64,000 nucleotides of DNA from an uncultured Paracoccaceae bacterium (GTDB taxonomy: Bacteria > Pseudomonadota > Alphaproteobacteria > Rhodobacterales > Rhodobacteraceae): NCBI GenBank assembly GCA_945952025.1, contig CAMFGW010000007.1, positions 1 to 64,000 of the forward strand, given 5' to 3'. Shown here piece after piece: positions 36,778-45,657 of the stretch. The position numbers were made by a program, and so were the translations under genes. How positions within the stretch are numbered: the first letter of the stretch is position 1; each line of letters starts with the position of its first letter. The notes below the pieces were generated by a model, which searched no databases, was not told where the DNA came from, and worked only from the letters and a program-made list of their open reading frames with translations.

Positions 36778-37713
36778 TCAGTACCCGCTGAGGAAGGGGT
36801 TCGGCGCGCTGCGGTGAAAGGCGGTCCCGCGCATGAGGATGTCGAGCGAAAGGCTCGCCACATCATCGGCGAACGGGTCGAGCCCGCCGTCCCTGCGCTG
36901 GTCCATGATCTTCACGTAGGACCCGCATTCGTCGCAGGTTTCGGCCTTGATGGCGGCGGCCTCGTCGCCGCCGCTCTGGCCTTGGTCGACCTCCTGGTAA
37001 CGGATGCCCTTGGTCGAGCCGCAGCGCGTGCATTTCACCCGGACATGGTGCCAGAGGGTGGCGCGTTGGGCGCAGGCGCAATAGCGCGCGCCGTTGGCCC
37101 CGTCCCAGGTGACGATGACCGAGGCGCCGGGCGGCCCGCCGCACGAAGGGGCAGACGCGATCGGCGATGGGGCGCAGCCACTCTGCGGGCAGCGTCGCGG
37201 CAAGGCGGGCGAAGTGAAGCTCAAGTGCTGCGGCCAGAAACCCGTCCTCGGCCGGACTGTCGGTGGCGCCATCCCGCAGCAGCTCGCCCATCTGCACGGT
37301 GCGGTGCCGCGCATCCCGGCCCCTGAGGCTGGCGAGCGCGCGCGTCGCCGGGTCGGGCATGTCGGACGCCTGGAACGCGGTGAACAGCCGCTCGGCCAGC
37401 GCGTCAAAATCCGCGTCGCCGCGAAAACCGGCCCGGTCCATGGGCGGCATCGCGTGGTCAAGCGCGGCCTGCAGAGGCGGCCGGCCTCGATCACGGCGAG
37501 GGCGGGCAGGGCGCGGGCAACCTTGGCCTGCGCCTCGGCCAGACCAGCCAGGAAGGACAGGTAGGGCCCGATGCCACCGGGCGTCGCCAGCGCCCTCAGC
37601 CGTGCGGCGCGGCGGGCGAAGAGGGGGGCGGGCGCGGGCGTGCGGGCGAAGGGCGGGTCGCGCAAGGCGCCGACGGCGGTCATGTCACCCGATACGGGAA
37701 TGTTGCGGGGCAT
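36778..37713 (-). pseudogene. fdhE: fdhE (formate dehydrogenase accessory protein), two compensating frameshifts
   Basis: FdhE is a rubredoxin-like factor needed for membrane formate dehydrogenase assembly. The start (GGAGGG then ATG) and N-terminal part (LATPGGIGPYLSFLAGLAEAQAK) are in one frame. Homology shifts to another frame around 37470 (DADFDALAERLFTAFQASDMPDPAT) and returns near 37130 (VTWDGANGARYCACAQR). The C-terminal zinc-type cysteines CTRCGSTKGIRY and [12 protein letters not shown] are in the first frame. The uninterrupted frame therefore encodes a wrong middle of about 115 residues. Either sequence errors or decay; it sits between fdoI and selA, 5 bp before selA. Confidence 0.82.
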
Positions 37714-37796
37714 GCTCCCTCCGGAACCGGACCGGTCACAGCTCGGACGCTAGCGTCGGGGGCGCCCCTCGTCACGCGTCAAGTGAGGGCGCCGCG

Positions 37797-38520
37797 CTAC
37801 TTCGCCTTGCCGTCCGCCCCGAAGGCCGCCAGCGCCCGAAGCAACAGCCGGTGATGGCGTCAGGCCCAGCCACCCGACACCGTGCGCTTCGCCATGGCGT
37901 CGATCGAGCCCGCGATCCAGATCGCGGCGACGACATGGCCCAGCCAGATGCAGATCATCACGACAGCAGCGACGGCATGGAGCAGCAGCGCCCAGCGCAT
38001 CTGTTCGATGGTGAAATACTGGGTGAAGTAGTGCTGCCAGATCATGGCGCCCGTGACCGCGAGAGTCAGGACCATCGCCGTCATGCCCCAGAAGACCAGC
38101 CTCTGGCCGGCATTGTATTTCCCGACCTCGGGCAGCTTGTCCTCATCGCCCTTCAGCACGTCGCCGATCCCGGCAAGCCAGCGCGCGTCGCCGGGCGCGG
38201 GCAGGTTCAGCCGCACGAAGCGGAGGAAGAGCAGGATGAAGGCAAGCGCGAGCGCCACCCCGAACCAGGGATGCAGCATCCGCGTCATCTGCCCGCCCCC
38301 GAAGAGGGCCGTCAGGAAGAAGAGATGCGGCGAAAAGAGTGCAAGTCCCGACAGCGCCAGCAGGATCATCGACAACGCCGCGACCAGGTGCGTCAGCCGC
38401 GCCGCGAGCGTGTAGCGTATCACCACCACCCGGTCGGGGTTCCGCCCGACAAATTGCCTGTCCGACCCGGCAAGGTCGGACCGGGAAACGGGGGGGGTGG
38501 GATTGAGGGGTTCGGCTCAT
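37797..38520 (-). pseudogene. fdoI: fdoI (formate dehydrogenase cytochrome b556 subunit), frameshift and nonsense
   Basis: The gamma subunit passes electrons from FdoH to quinone in the inner membrane. ATG 38520 overlaps the fdoH stop as ATGA, as in intact operons, but an extra C/G near 38515 shifts the frame; removing it gives MSEPLNPTPPV leading into NPDRVVVIRYTLAARLTH. Translation from GTG 38429 would save the four-helix body, which has the heme ligand His residues in LTHLVAAL and LHPWFGV. TGA at 37860-37862 replaces Trp in GGWA-W-RHHR, removing the last 20 residues to TAG 37797. Two lesions in one gene. Confidence 0.8.
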
Positions 38521-39482
38521 CGACGCTCCTCCTCTGGCGGAAGTTCTTCGGCGCCCCTGGCGTCCCTGGCCAGGCGCCAGGCCTCGGCCTCATACTCGGC
38601 CCTGACCCGCGCCCGGCCCGAAAGCGCAAGGAAGCGCGCCCCCGCCGCCGCCGTCACGCCAATTGCGGCCAGGCCGACAGTCTTCGTCACGCCCTTCCAG
38701 ACCCCGATCAGCGGCGAGATGCGCGGGTCTTCCGGCAGGCCCGCTTAGATCCAGGGCGTCTTGCCGTGGGGCAGCACATACATGACATGCGTGCCGCCGA
38801 CGCCCTGCGGATCGCAAAGCGCCGCCGTGTCGTAGCCGCGCGACTTCAGGTCGTCGATCCGTTCCGAGGCCAGCGCCGTCATCTCGACCTTGGTGCCGAA
38901 GGTGATGGCGACCGTCGGGCAGGCCTTGGCGCAGGCCGGCCCCGGGCCCACCGCCACCCGGTCCGAACAGAGCGAGCATTTGTGGGCCTTGTGGTCGACC
39001 TTCGAGATGCGGGGAATGTCGAAGGGGCAGCCCTTGATGCAGTAGCCGCAGCCGATGCACTTGTCGTGGATGAAGTCGACGATGCCGTTCGAATATTGAA
39101 CGATCGCGCCGGGCGCCAGGCAGGCCTTGAGGTAGCCCGGATCAGCGCAATGCATGCAGCCGTCCTTGCGGATCAGCCAGGAAAAGGCGTCGGTTTCCGG
39201 CTCCACCCATTCGGTGAACCGCATGAGCGTCCAGCTTTCGGACGTCAGGTCCGGCGGGTGGGTATAGCTGCCGTCGCTGATGCCCACGTCTTCATGGCGG
39301 TCGTTCCATTCGAGGCAGGCCGACTGGCAGGCCTTGCAGCCGATGCATTTCGAGATGTCGATCAGCTTCGCCACCAGCTCCAGCTGACGGGCCGGCGTGG
39401 GCGCGTCAGTGGCAGAGATGCGGGTGCGGTCCTCTGGCCCGAACTGGCGGGGCGTGTCGGGCGCGACGGGCGGGTTGGTGGC
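38517..39482 (-). pseudogene. fdoH: fdoH (formate dehydrogenase iron-sulfur subunit), start lost and internal TAA
   Basis: The beta subunit carries four [4Fe-4S] clusters; the cysteine sets are present ([56 protein letters not shown]). The true start is gone because the frame continues straight from truncated fdoG at about 39482 ([13 protein letters not shown] is the N-terminal end of FdoH). TAA at 38745-38747 replaces Tyr in GKTPWI-Y-AGLPEDP, cutting off the membrane anchor helix (KTVGLAAIGVTAAAGA) that normally follows. The residual frame ends at TGA 38517, overlapping fdoI. Confidence 0.85.
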
Positions 39483-41084
39483 GAGCTTCGGCAGGTAATT
39501 GCAGGCAAAGCCGTTGTCGGCCGTCGCCGCCGGACCCCAGAGCGATTTCTTCAACGAGACGAAGAACTTCGGGTAATTCTGCCAGTAGCTGACCTGATTG
39601 GGCTTGAGCAGCTTGAAGGTGCGCGTGCCGAGGTAGGCGGGAAGGCCGGGCTTCTTGTCGGTGGGCAGGTTCATGTATCCCGGCAGGCTGTTGGATAGAA
39701 GTCCCACGTCCGTCAGGCCCTGGATGTTCGAATGGCCCCGAAGCGCGTTCATGCCGCCGCCCCGGATGCCGATGTTGCCCAGGATCAGTTGCAGCATCGC
39801 TATGCCGCGGATGTTCTGGGCGCCCTTGGAATGGTGCGTCCAGCCCAGCGCGTAAAGCGAGGTCATCGCCGTGTCCTTGGCCGAGGTCTCGCCGATCATG
39901 GCAGCGATCTTCAGGAACATGTCCTTTGGCGTGCCGCAGATGCGTTCGGCCATCTCGGGCGTGTAGACGGCGATATGCGCCTTCAGCAGGTTCCAGACGC
40001 AGCGGGGGTTCTGCAGCGTCCTGTCCTCGACCGCGAAGCCGTAGGGACCGATATCATAGTCCCAGCTCGACCTGCCGTAGTCGCGCTTTTCCTCGTTGTA
40101 GCCGGTGAAAAGCCCGTCCTGTAAGGCAAAGCCCTCTTTCACCACCAGGACGGCGTTCGTTTGGTTCCGGACGTAGTCCCACTGCACCTTGTCATTGTCG
40201 ATGCACCATTTGACCGCCCCCAACAGGAAGGCGATGTCGCTTCCCTGCCGGATCGGCGCATGGGCGTCGGACACGGACGCCGTGCGGTTGTAGCGCGGAT
40301 CGACGACGATCAGTCGTGCCCCCCGGTGGGCCTTGGCCTCGACCACCCATTTGAAGCCGCAGGGGTGGGCTTCGGCGGCATTGCCGCCCATCACGATCAC
40401 AAGGCCTGCGGTACGGATGTCCGTCCACGCATTCGTCATTGCACCACGACCGAAGGTTGGGCCCAGACAGGACACCGTGGGGCCGTGTCAAAGCCTCGCC
40501 AGGTTGTCGAACACCAGCAGGCCCGGGGACCGGATCACTTTCCAGGTCAGCCAGGCGGTTTCGTTCGTCGTGGCAGAGGCGGCCAGAAAGCCGGTCGTGG
40601 TCCAGCGGTTGACCTCGAGCCCGGCGTCGTTCTTCTCGATGAAGTTGGCGTCGCGGTCGGCCTTCTTGTGCGCGGTGATCCCGTCAGGCGCCTCGTCCCC
40701 GGAAATCTCCTCGAACCTGTCCGATCCTGGCCGGCGCACGCGGGGCTTCGTCAGCCGCGTCGGCGCATGGATGAAGTCCTTCAGCGCCGCACTCTTGGGG
40801 CAGAGCGTGCCCCGGTTCGTCGGATGGTCGACATCGCCATCCATGTGCACCACCTCGGCTTCGCCCTTCTTCAGGTCACCCTTGGAATAAAGGATGACCC
40901 CGCAGGCGACCGAGCAATAGGGGCAGGTGTTGCGGGTTTCCAGCGTGCCCTTCAGCTTGAAGTCGCGAATTCCGTCGATTTAGGCTGCTTCCGCCTCGCC
41001 AAATCCGAAGGCGCCAAGTGCGGTGGCCAGAAGGCCACCTCCGGCGCCCTTCAGGAGATCGCGGCGTGAGATGTCGATGTTCAT
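39483..41084 (-). pseudogene. fdoG: fdoG (selenocysteine formate dehydrogenase major subunit), truncated
   Basis: Membrane-bound formate dehydrogenase alpha subunit. ATG 41084 opens a Tat signal (SRRDLLKGAGGGLLATALGA). Codon 35, right after it, is TAA (40980-40982). The first cluster CPYCSVACGV follows, then the Sec codon TGA at 40488-40490 in NLARL-U-HGPTVS, then molybdopterin-binding sequence ([29 protein letters not shown]). At about 39483, after YLPKL, roughly the C-terminal 550-600 residues are missing and the frame enters fdoH. A stretch near 40680 (EISGDEAPDGITAHKKADRD) also departs from the conserved EISWDEAL pattern. Not functional. Confidence 0.88.
40445..40490 (-). promoter_or_regulatory. 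Sec UGA codon and bacterial SECIS-like hairpin in fdoG
   Basis: TGA 40488-40490 is followed by CACGGCC, which pairs with GGTCGTG (40451-40445), as in E. coli fdnG. The apical loop of an upper UCC/GGG stem reads UGUCU where E. coli has GGUCU; the protein change is Gly to Cys. Because loop G/U bases are contacted by SelB, the change may weaken recoding. Confidence 0.65.
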
Positions 41085-41296
41085 CGCTCCCCCTCCGTTC
41101 CCGATTGGGCAAAGGCTACGCCCCGGATCGGCGATCCGTCAGACGGGGATCGGCCCTGCGATGCGGCTTTCGCTCAATCTGGCGTTGCGGGCCTGACGGG
41201 CGCTGGACAGGGCGTCGTGGTCGGATAAGCTGTCGGGCGGGGCGCGGGGGCCGCCTGCCAACCGCACCCCGGCCCCCGAACCAGTTTGGAACAGTC

Positions 41297-42370
41297 GTGG
41301 CCCCGCCGTCGTCCCTTCCGCCGCTTGATCCGGTCTATTATCCCGCCGCCGTCCAGCCGCAGGAGATCACCGCCTCGCTGGCCCGCTCGGCGATCTTCCT
41401 GATCGTCACCGTGAAGCCGGGGGACGAGGCCGCCGCCGCCGTGCAGGAGGTTCTGGCCAATATCCCGGAACTCCTGCGCCTGACCCGGATCCGCCGCCCA
41501 GAGGCCAGGAGCACCTGCGTCTCCAGCATCGGCGCCCATGCCTGGGGCCGCCTGTTCCCCGGCCCGCGCCCGCGCGAATTGCAGCCCTTCGAGGCGATCC
41601 GCGGCGTCCATGTCGCGCCCTCGACGCCGGGCGACATCCTGTTCCACATCCGCGCCGACGACCGCGACATGTGCTTCGAGTTCGAAACCTCGCTCCTTGC
41701 CCAGCTCGGCGGCAACGTGACCGTCGTGGACGAGACGCCGGGCTTCAAGTTCTTCGACGACCGCGACCTTCTGGGTTTCGTCGACGGGACCGAAAACCCC
41801 AACGGCGCCGCGCGCGAGGCGGCGGTGGTGATCGGCGACGAGGCCCCCCTGTTCAAGGGCGGCAGCTACGTCATCACCCAGAAATACCTGCACGACCTGG
41901 ACAAGTGGAACGCGCTGACGACCGAGCGGCAGGAAGAGATCATCGGCCGCAAGAAGCTGTCGGACGTGGATCTGTCGGACGATGTGAAGAAACCCCACGC
42001 CCACAACGTCCTGAACGTCATCACCGACGCGGACGGCAACCAGCTTCAGATCCTGCGCGACAACATGCCCTTCGGCCGGCCGGCCTCGGGCGAGTTCGGC
42101 ACCTATTTCATCGGCTATTCCCGATCGCCCAGCCGCACGATCCTGATGCTGCGCCGCATGTTCATCGGCGCCCCCGAGGGCAATTACGACCGGATCCTGG
42201 ACGTGAGCACGCCCGTGACCGGCACGCTGTTCTTCACCCCGACAGCCGACATGCTCGACGCTTGCGGAACCCCGGACGCCGCGTCCGTACCCGAGGACGC
42301 GCCCGGGGACGGACCGGCCGACCCAGACCAATCCGCCTCGCTCGGCATCGGCTCATTGAAAGGACGCTGA
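41297..42370 (+). CDS. DyP-type peroxidase, encapsulin cargo
   Basis: 357 residues from a GTG start; a longer start has no homology support. DyP landmarks are the distal Asp block LLGFVDGTENPNGAA near residue 155, a His in KKPHAHNVLNVI near residue 235 (heme ligand region) and the distal Arg in LQILRDNMPFG near residue 255. The C-terminus is a Pro/Ala/Asp-rich linker ending in SASLGIGSLKGR, the classical encapsulin loading peptide. The enzyme uses H2O2 to oxidise bulky substrates inside the capsid. The shell gene begins 1 bp after the stop, and the codons for K-G supply its AAAGGA ribosome site. Confidence 0.93.
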   Translation: MAPPSSLPPLDPVYYPAAVQPQEITASLARSAIFLIVTVKPGDEAAAAVQEVLANIPELLRLTRIRRPEARSTCVSSIGAHAWGRLFPGPRPRELQPFEAIRGVHVAPSTPGDILFHIRADDRDMCFEFETSLLAQLGGNVTVVDETPGFKFFDDRDLLGFVDGTENPNGAAREAAVVIGDEAPLFKGGSYVITQKYLHDLDKWNALTTERQEEIIGRKKLSDVDLSDDVKKPHAHNVLNVITDADGNQLQILRDNMPFGRPASGEFGTYFIGYSRSPSRTILMLRRMFIGAPEGNYDRILDVSTPVTGTLFFTPTADMLDACGTPDAASVPEDAPGDGPADPDQSASLGIGSLKGR

Positions 42371-42371
42371 C

Positions 42372-43175
42372 ATGGACAACCAGGATCGCCCGCTTGTTCC
42401 CATCTCCGACGAGGCCTGGGACTCGATCGAGGACGAGGCGCGCCGGACCCTCAAGCGCTACATGGGCGCGCGCCGCGTGGTCGATCTGTGCGGGCCGAAG
42501 GGCTATGATCATTCCGCCGTGAACCTTGGCCGGACCGGTGCAATCGACAGCGCCTTCCGGGGGATCGAGACGCGCCAGCGCCGCGTGCTGCCCATGGTCG
42601 AGTTCAAGGCGCCCTTCACCCTGTCGCGGTCCGAGATCGACGACGTGGCGCGCGGCTCGGGCGATCCCGAATGGCAGCCCCTGAAGGACGCCGCGCTGAA
42701 GCTCGCCATGGCCGAGAACCTGATGGTTTTCGAGGGCTCCACCGCCGCCGGGATCGAGGGGATGCGGCCCCAGTCCTCGAACCCCTCGATCACGCTGCCG
42801 TCGGCGGTGCAGGACATGCCCGAGGCCGTGGCCCGCGCGGTCGACACGCTGCGCGAGGCGGGCGTGCAGGGGCCTTACGCGCTCATCCTCGGCGACGAGA
42901 TCTATTCGCAGGTCATGGGCGGGTCGGATGACGGCTATCCGGTCAAGAGCCACATCCGCGAACTGCTTGGTTCGGACATCATCTGGTGCCCCGGCCTGAC
43001 CGGCGGCGTGGCGCTGACGCTCAGGGGCGGCGATTTCGAGCTGGTGGTCGGGCAGGACACGGCGATCGGTTATCCCAGCCACACGGCGGATGCGGTGTCG
43101 CTCTACCTTCTGGAAACCGCGGCCTTCAGGCTGCAGACGGCCGAGGCGCTGGTCTCGCTGACCGTCGCCGCCTGA
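42372..43175 (+). CDS. Family 1 encapsulin shell protein
   Basis: 267 residues of the HK97 fold. The N-terminal helix that binds cargo (PISDEAWDSIEDEARRTLKRY), RRVVDLCGPKGYDHSAVNLG near residue 35, FTLSRSEIDDVARGS (E-loop region) near residue 82, and the A-domain segment PYALILGDEIYSQV near residue 170 fit the T=1, 60-subunit, about 24 nm shells. It is fed by the DyP peroxidase encoded just before it. The shell is expected to be cytoplasmic and respond to oxidative stress. Intact, although the next operon upstream is decayed. Confidence 0.94.
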   Translation: MDNQDRPLVPISDEAWDSIEDEARRTLKRYMGARRVVDLCGPKGYDHSAVNLGRTGAIDSAFRGIETRQRRVLPMVEFKAPFTLSRSEIDDVARGSGDPEWQPLKDAALKLAMAENLMVFEGSTAAGIEGMRPQSSNPSITLPSAVQDMPEAVARAVDTLREAGVQGPYALILGDEIYSQVMGGSDDGYPVKSHIRELLGSDIIWCPGLTGGVALTLRGGDFELVVGQDTAIGYPSHTADAVSLYLLETAAFRLQTAEALVSLTVAA

Positions 43176-43192
43176 CCGGATTGGCGGACCGG

Positions 43193-44605
43193 ATGGGCTG
43201 GCTCGATGTCTTTCACCTGCTGATAGCACTGGCGGTCGGCGTGCGGATCCTGTTGCGGCCCTACCGCACCGCCGATTCCCGCGCGGCCTGGCTTCTGATC
43301 GTGCTTCTGGTCCCGCTCGGCGGCGCGATCCTGTACGTCCTTCTGGGCGAAACCGACATCGGCGCCGCGCGGCTGAAACGCCTGCGCGAGATCAACGCCC
43401 ACCTGCCGCCACCCGCCGCCTCGCCTGCGGTGGACCTGCCGGGGCATTTGGCCGAGGTCTTTACGCTTGGCCGGTCGATCAGCCACTTCCCGGTCCTTGG
43501 CGGCAACGAAGGCACGCTTCTGCCCGAGGGCACCCCCGCCGTCGACGGCATGATCGCCGAGATCGACGCGGCAAGGGACCATGTCCACGTCCTTTTCTAC
43601 ATCTGGCTGGGCGACGACGTCGGCATCCGCTTTGCCGAGGCGCTGATCCGCGCGGCGGCGCGGGGCGTGACCTGCCGGGCGATGGTCGACGGCGTGGGCA
43701 GCCGGGCCCTGACCCGCTCGGCCCTCTGGACCCGGATGAGGGACGGCGGGGTGCGGCTGGCCGTCGCACTCAGGCCCGGCAACCCCCTCACGCCCTGGCG
43801 GGGCGGGCGGATCGACCTGCGCAATCACCGCAAGATCGTGGTCGTCGACAATGACGTGACCTTCTGCGGCAGCCAGAACTGCTGCAACCCGAAGTTCTTC
43901 CCCAAGGCCCGTTTCGGCCCCTGGTTCGATGCCGTCATGCGCTTTACCGGCCCGGTCGTGGCCCAGAACCAGCGCATCTTCGCGATCGACTGGACCGAGG
44001 CGACGGACGAGGACATGCGCGCCTTCCTTGCCACCCCGCCGCCGATCGAGCGGCCCGGCTTTGCCGCGCAGGTCATCGCCACCGGCCCGACGGTGCGCTC
44101 GCTCGCCATGCCCGAAGCCTTCTCGACCGTCGTCGGCGCGGCGCGCGAGACGCTTTTCATCACTACGCCCTATTTCGTCCCGGACGGCGCACTCCTGTCC
44201 GCCATCTGCCGGGCCGCCTGGCGCGGGGTGGACACGACCATCGTCTTTCCGGCACGGAACGACGATTTCGCCGTTGGCGGCGCGAGCCGCAGCCATTATG
44301 AGAACCTGCTCGTCTCGGGCGTGAAGATCCACGAGTTCCTTCCGGGCCTTCTGCACACGAAGTCGATCACCGTCGACGGGCAGATGACGCTGATCGGGTC
44401 GGCCAACATGGATCGGCGGAGTTTCGATCTGAACTATGAAAACAACATCCTCTTTGTTGACCCGACCCTGACCGCGGCGATGCGGGCGCGCCAGCAGACC
44501 TACCTCGACCGCAGCCGCCCGGTGACGCTAGAGGACGTGCGCGCCTGGCCGGCCTGGCGGCGGCTTTGCAACAACGCGCTTGCGATCGCGGGGCCGGTGC
44601 TCTGA
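43193..44605 (+). CDS. cls: Cardiolipin synthase (PLD family)
   Basis: 470 residues from ATG 43193; TTG 43181 is an alternative. Two N-terminal membrane helices (VFHLLIALAVGVRILL, AWLLIVLLVPLGGAILYVLL) precede two phospholipase D domains with HKD motifs: NHRKIVVVDNDVTFCGSQN near residue 210 and LLHTKSITVDGQMTLIGSANMD near residue 386. It joins two phosphatidylglycerol molecules into cardiolipin at the inner membrane. 17 bp behind the encapsulin gene, so possibly co-transcribed with the nanocompartment. Intact. Confidence 0.92.
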   Translation: MGWLDVFHLLIALAVGVRILLRPYRTADSRAAWLLIVLLVPLGGAILYVLLGETDIGAARLKRLREINAHLPPPAASPAVDLPGHLAEVFTLGRSISHFPVLGGNEGTLLPEGTPAVDGMIAEIDAARDHVHVLFYIWLGDDVGIRFAEALIRAAARGVTCRAMVDGVGSRALTRSALWTRMRDGGVRLAVALRPGNPLTPWRGGRIDLRNHRKIVVVDNDVTFCGSQNCCNPKFFPKARFGPWFDAVMRFTGPVVAQNQRIFAIDWTEATDEDMRAFLATPPPIERPGFAAQVIATGPTVRSLAMPEAFSTVVGAARETLFITTPYFVPDGALLSAICRAAWRGVDTTIVFPARNDDFAVGGASRSHYENLLVSGVKIHEFLPGLLHTKSITVDGQMTLIGSANMDRRSFDLNYENNILFVDPTLTAAMRARQQTYLDRSRPVTLEDVRAWPAWRRLCNNALAIAGPVL

Positions 44606-44612
44606 GCGTGCC

Positions 44613-45524
44613 TCAGCCCTGTTTCCAGGGAGCGCCGGCGGCGAAATGGGCGCTTAGCGCGTCGATCAGCGCGCGCAGTTTCGCGGGCATGGGGCGCACG
44701 GGCGGCCAGACCGCATTGATCGGCATGGCGCGGGTCGTGGCTTCGGGCAGGATGCGCTCGAGCCGCCCGGCCCTGATCGCGGGTTCGGCGATGAAGCCCG
44801 GCAGCATGGCCAGCCCCACGCCCGCGATCGCCAGGTCGCGCATCGCCTCGCCATTGTTCACCGCCGCCGCCTCGACCACGTCGGGATGGACCCAGCGCGC
44901 GCCCTGCCGGAAGCGCCAGAGCGTCACGTTCGACATGCGCGAATAGCCGATGACCGGCCAACCGGCCAGCGCCTGCGGACTGTCCGGGCGGCCGCGCCGG
45001 CCCAGAAGGGCAGGGGCGGCGCAGGGGACCGACTGGTCCTCGCAGAGCTTGCGCACCATCAGGGAGCTGTCGTCGAGCGTGCCGATCCGCACGCCAAGGT
45101 CGTAGCCGCCGCGCGCCAGGTCGACGAACGTGTCGTCATATTCGACGCGCAAAACGATCCCCGGATTGGCAAGCGCGAAATCGGCCAGGAAGGCCGACAG
45201 GTAGAGCGTGCCGAAGCTGGCGGGCGCGCTCAGCGACAGGCTGCCGCGCAGCACCTGGTCGCCGCCGCAGGCCACGGCCTCGGCCGCCGCGCGCACCTCG
45301 GCCAGCGCCGGGCGCAACCCCTCGGCCAACTGGTGCGCGGCCTCGGTCGGCACGATCCGCCCGGCATTGCGGCGGAAGAGGGCGGCGCCCAACTCGCCCT
45401 CGAGGTCGGTTACCCGCTTGCTCACCACCGATTTCGACAGGTTGAGCCGCGCGGCGGCCGTCGTCACGCTGCCGAGTTCAAGGACGGTCAGGAACGTCTC
45501 TAGCTGGTCGAGGTCATAGCGCAT
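44613..45524 (-). CDS. LysR family transcriptional regulator
   Basis: 303 residues. The winged HTH covers LETFLTVLELGSVTTAAARLNLSKSVVSKRVTDLEGELGAALF; the effector domain follows (GSLSLSAPASFGTLYLSAFLADFALANPG). It is divergent from the KefB-like gene over a 133-bp gap that contains TGTTCGCGCCTGTCGAACGG. A near copy of that box lies in the pirin/DoxX promoter, suggesting this regulator controls itself, kefB and the pirin and DoxX units. Pirin operons are often governed by a LysR protein. The effector could be a quinone or other electrophile. Confidence 0.9.
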   Translation of the reverse strand: MRYDLDQLETFLTVLELGSVTTAAARLNLSKSVVSKRVTDLEGELGAALFRRNAGRIVPTEAAHQLAEGLRPALAEVRAAAEAVACGGDQVLRGSLSLSAPASFGTLYLSAFLADFALANPGIVLRVEYDDTFVDLARGGYDLGVRIGTLDDSSLMVRKLCEDQSVPCAAPALLGRRGRPDSPQALAGWPVIGYSRMSNVTLWRFRQGARWVHPDVVEAAAVNNGEAMRDLAIAGVGLAMLPGFIAEPAIRAGRLERILPEATTRAMPINAVWPPVRPMPAKLRALIDALSAHFAAGAPWKQG

Positions 45525-45543
45525 GGCGCCACCCTAGCCCGGC

Positions 45544-45563
45544 TGTTCGCGCCTGTCGAACGG
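45544..45563. promoter_or_regulatory. LysR-type box 1 in the lysR/kefB divergent promoter
   Basis: TGTTCGCGCCTGTCGAACGG contains the dyad GTTCG-N7-CGAAC (T-N11-A core at 45547-45559), 20 bp upstream of the lysR start. It shares 16 of 20 bases with the box at 50781-50800. Confidence 0.6.
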
Positions 45564-45657
45564 CCCTTGCGCGCCCTTGCGGCCCGCCGCCGCCCGCGAA
45601 AAACTCGCGCCAAGGTTGCGCGGCGCGACACATGCGCGCCAAGGGACGGGGGACGGA

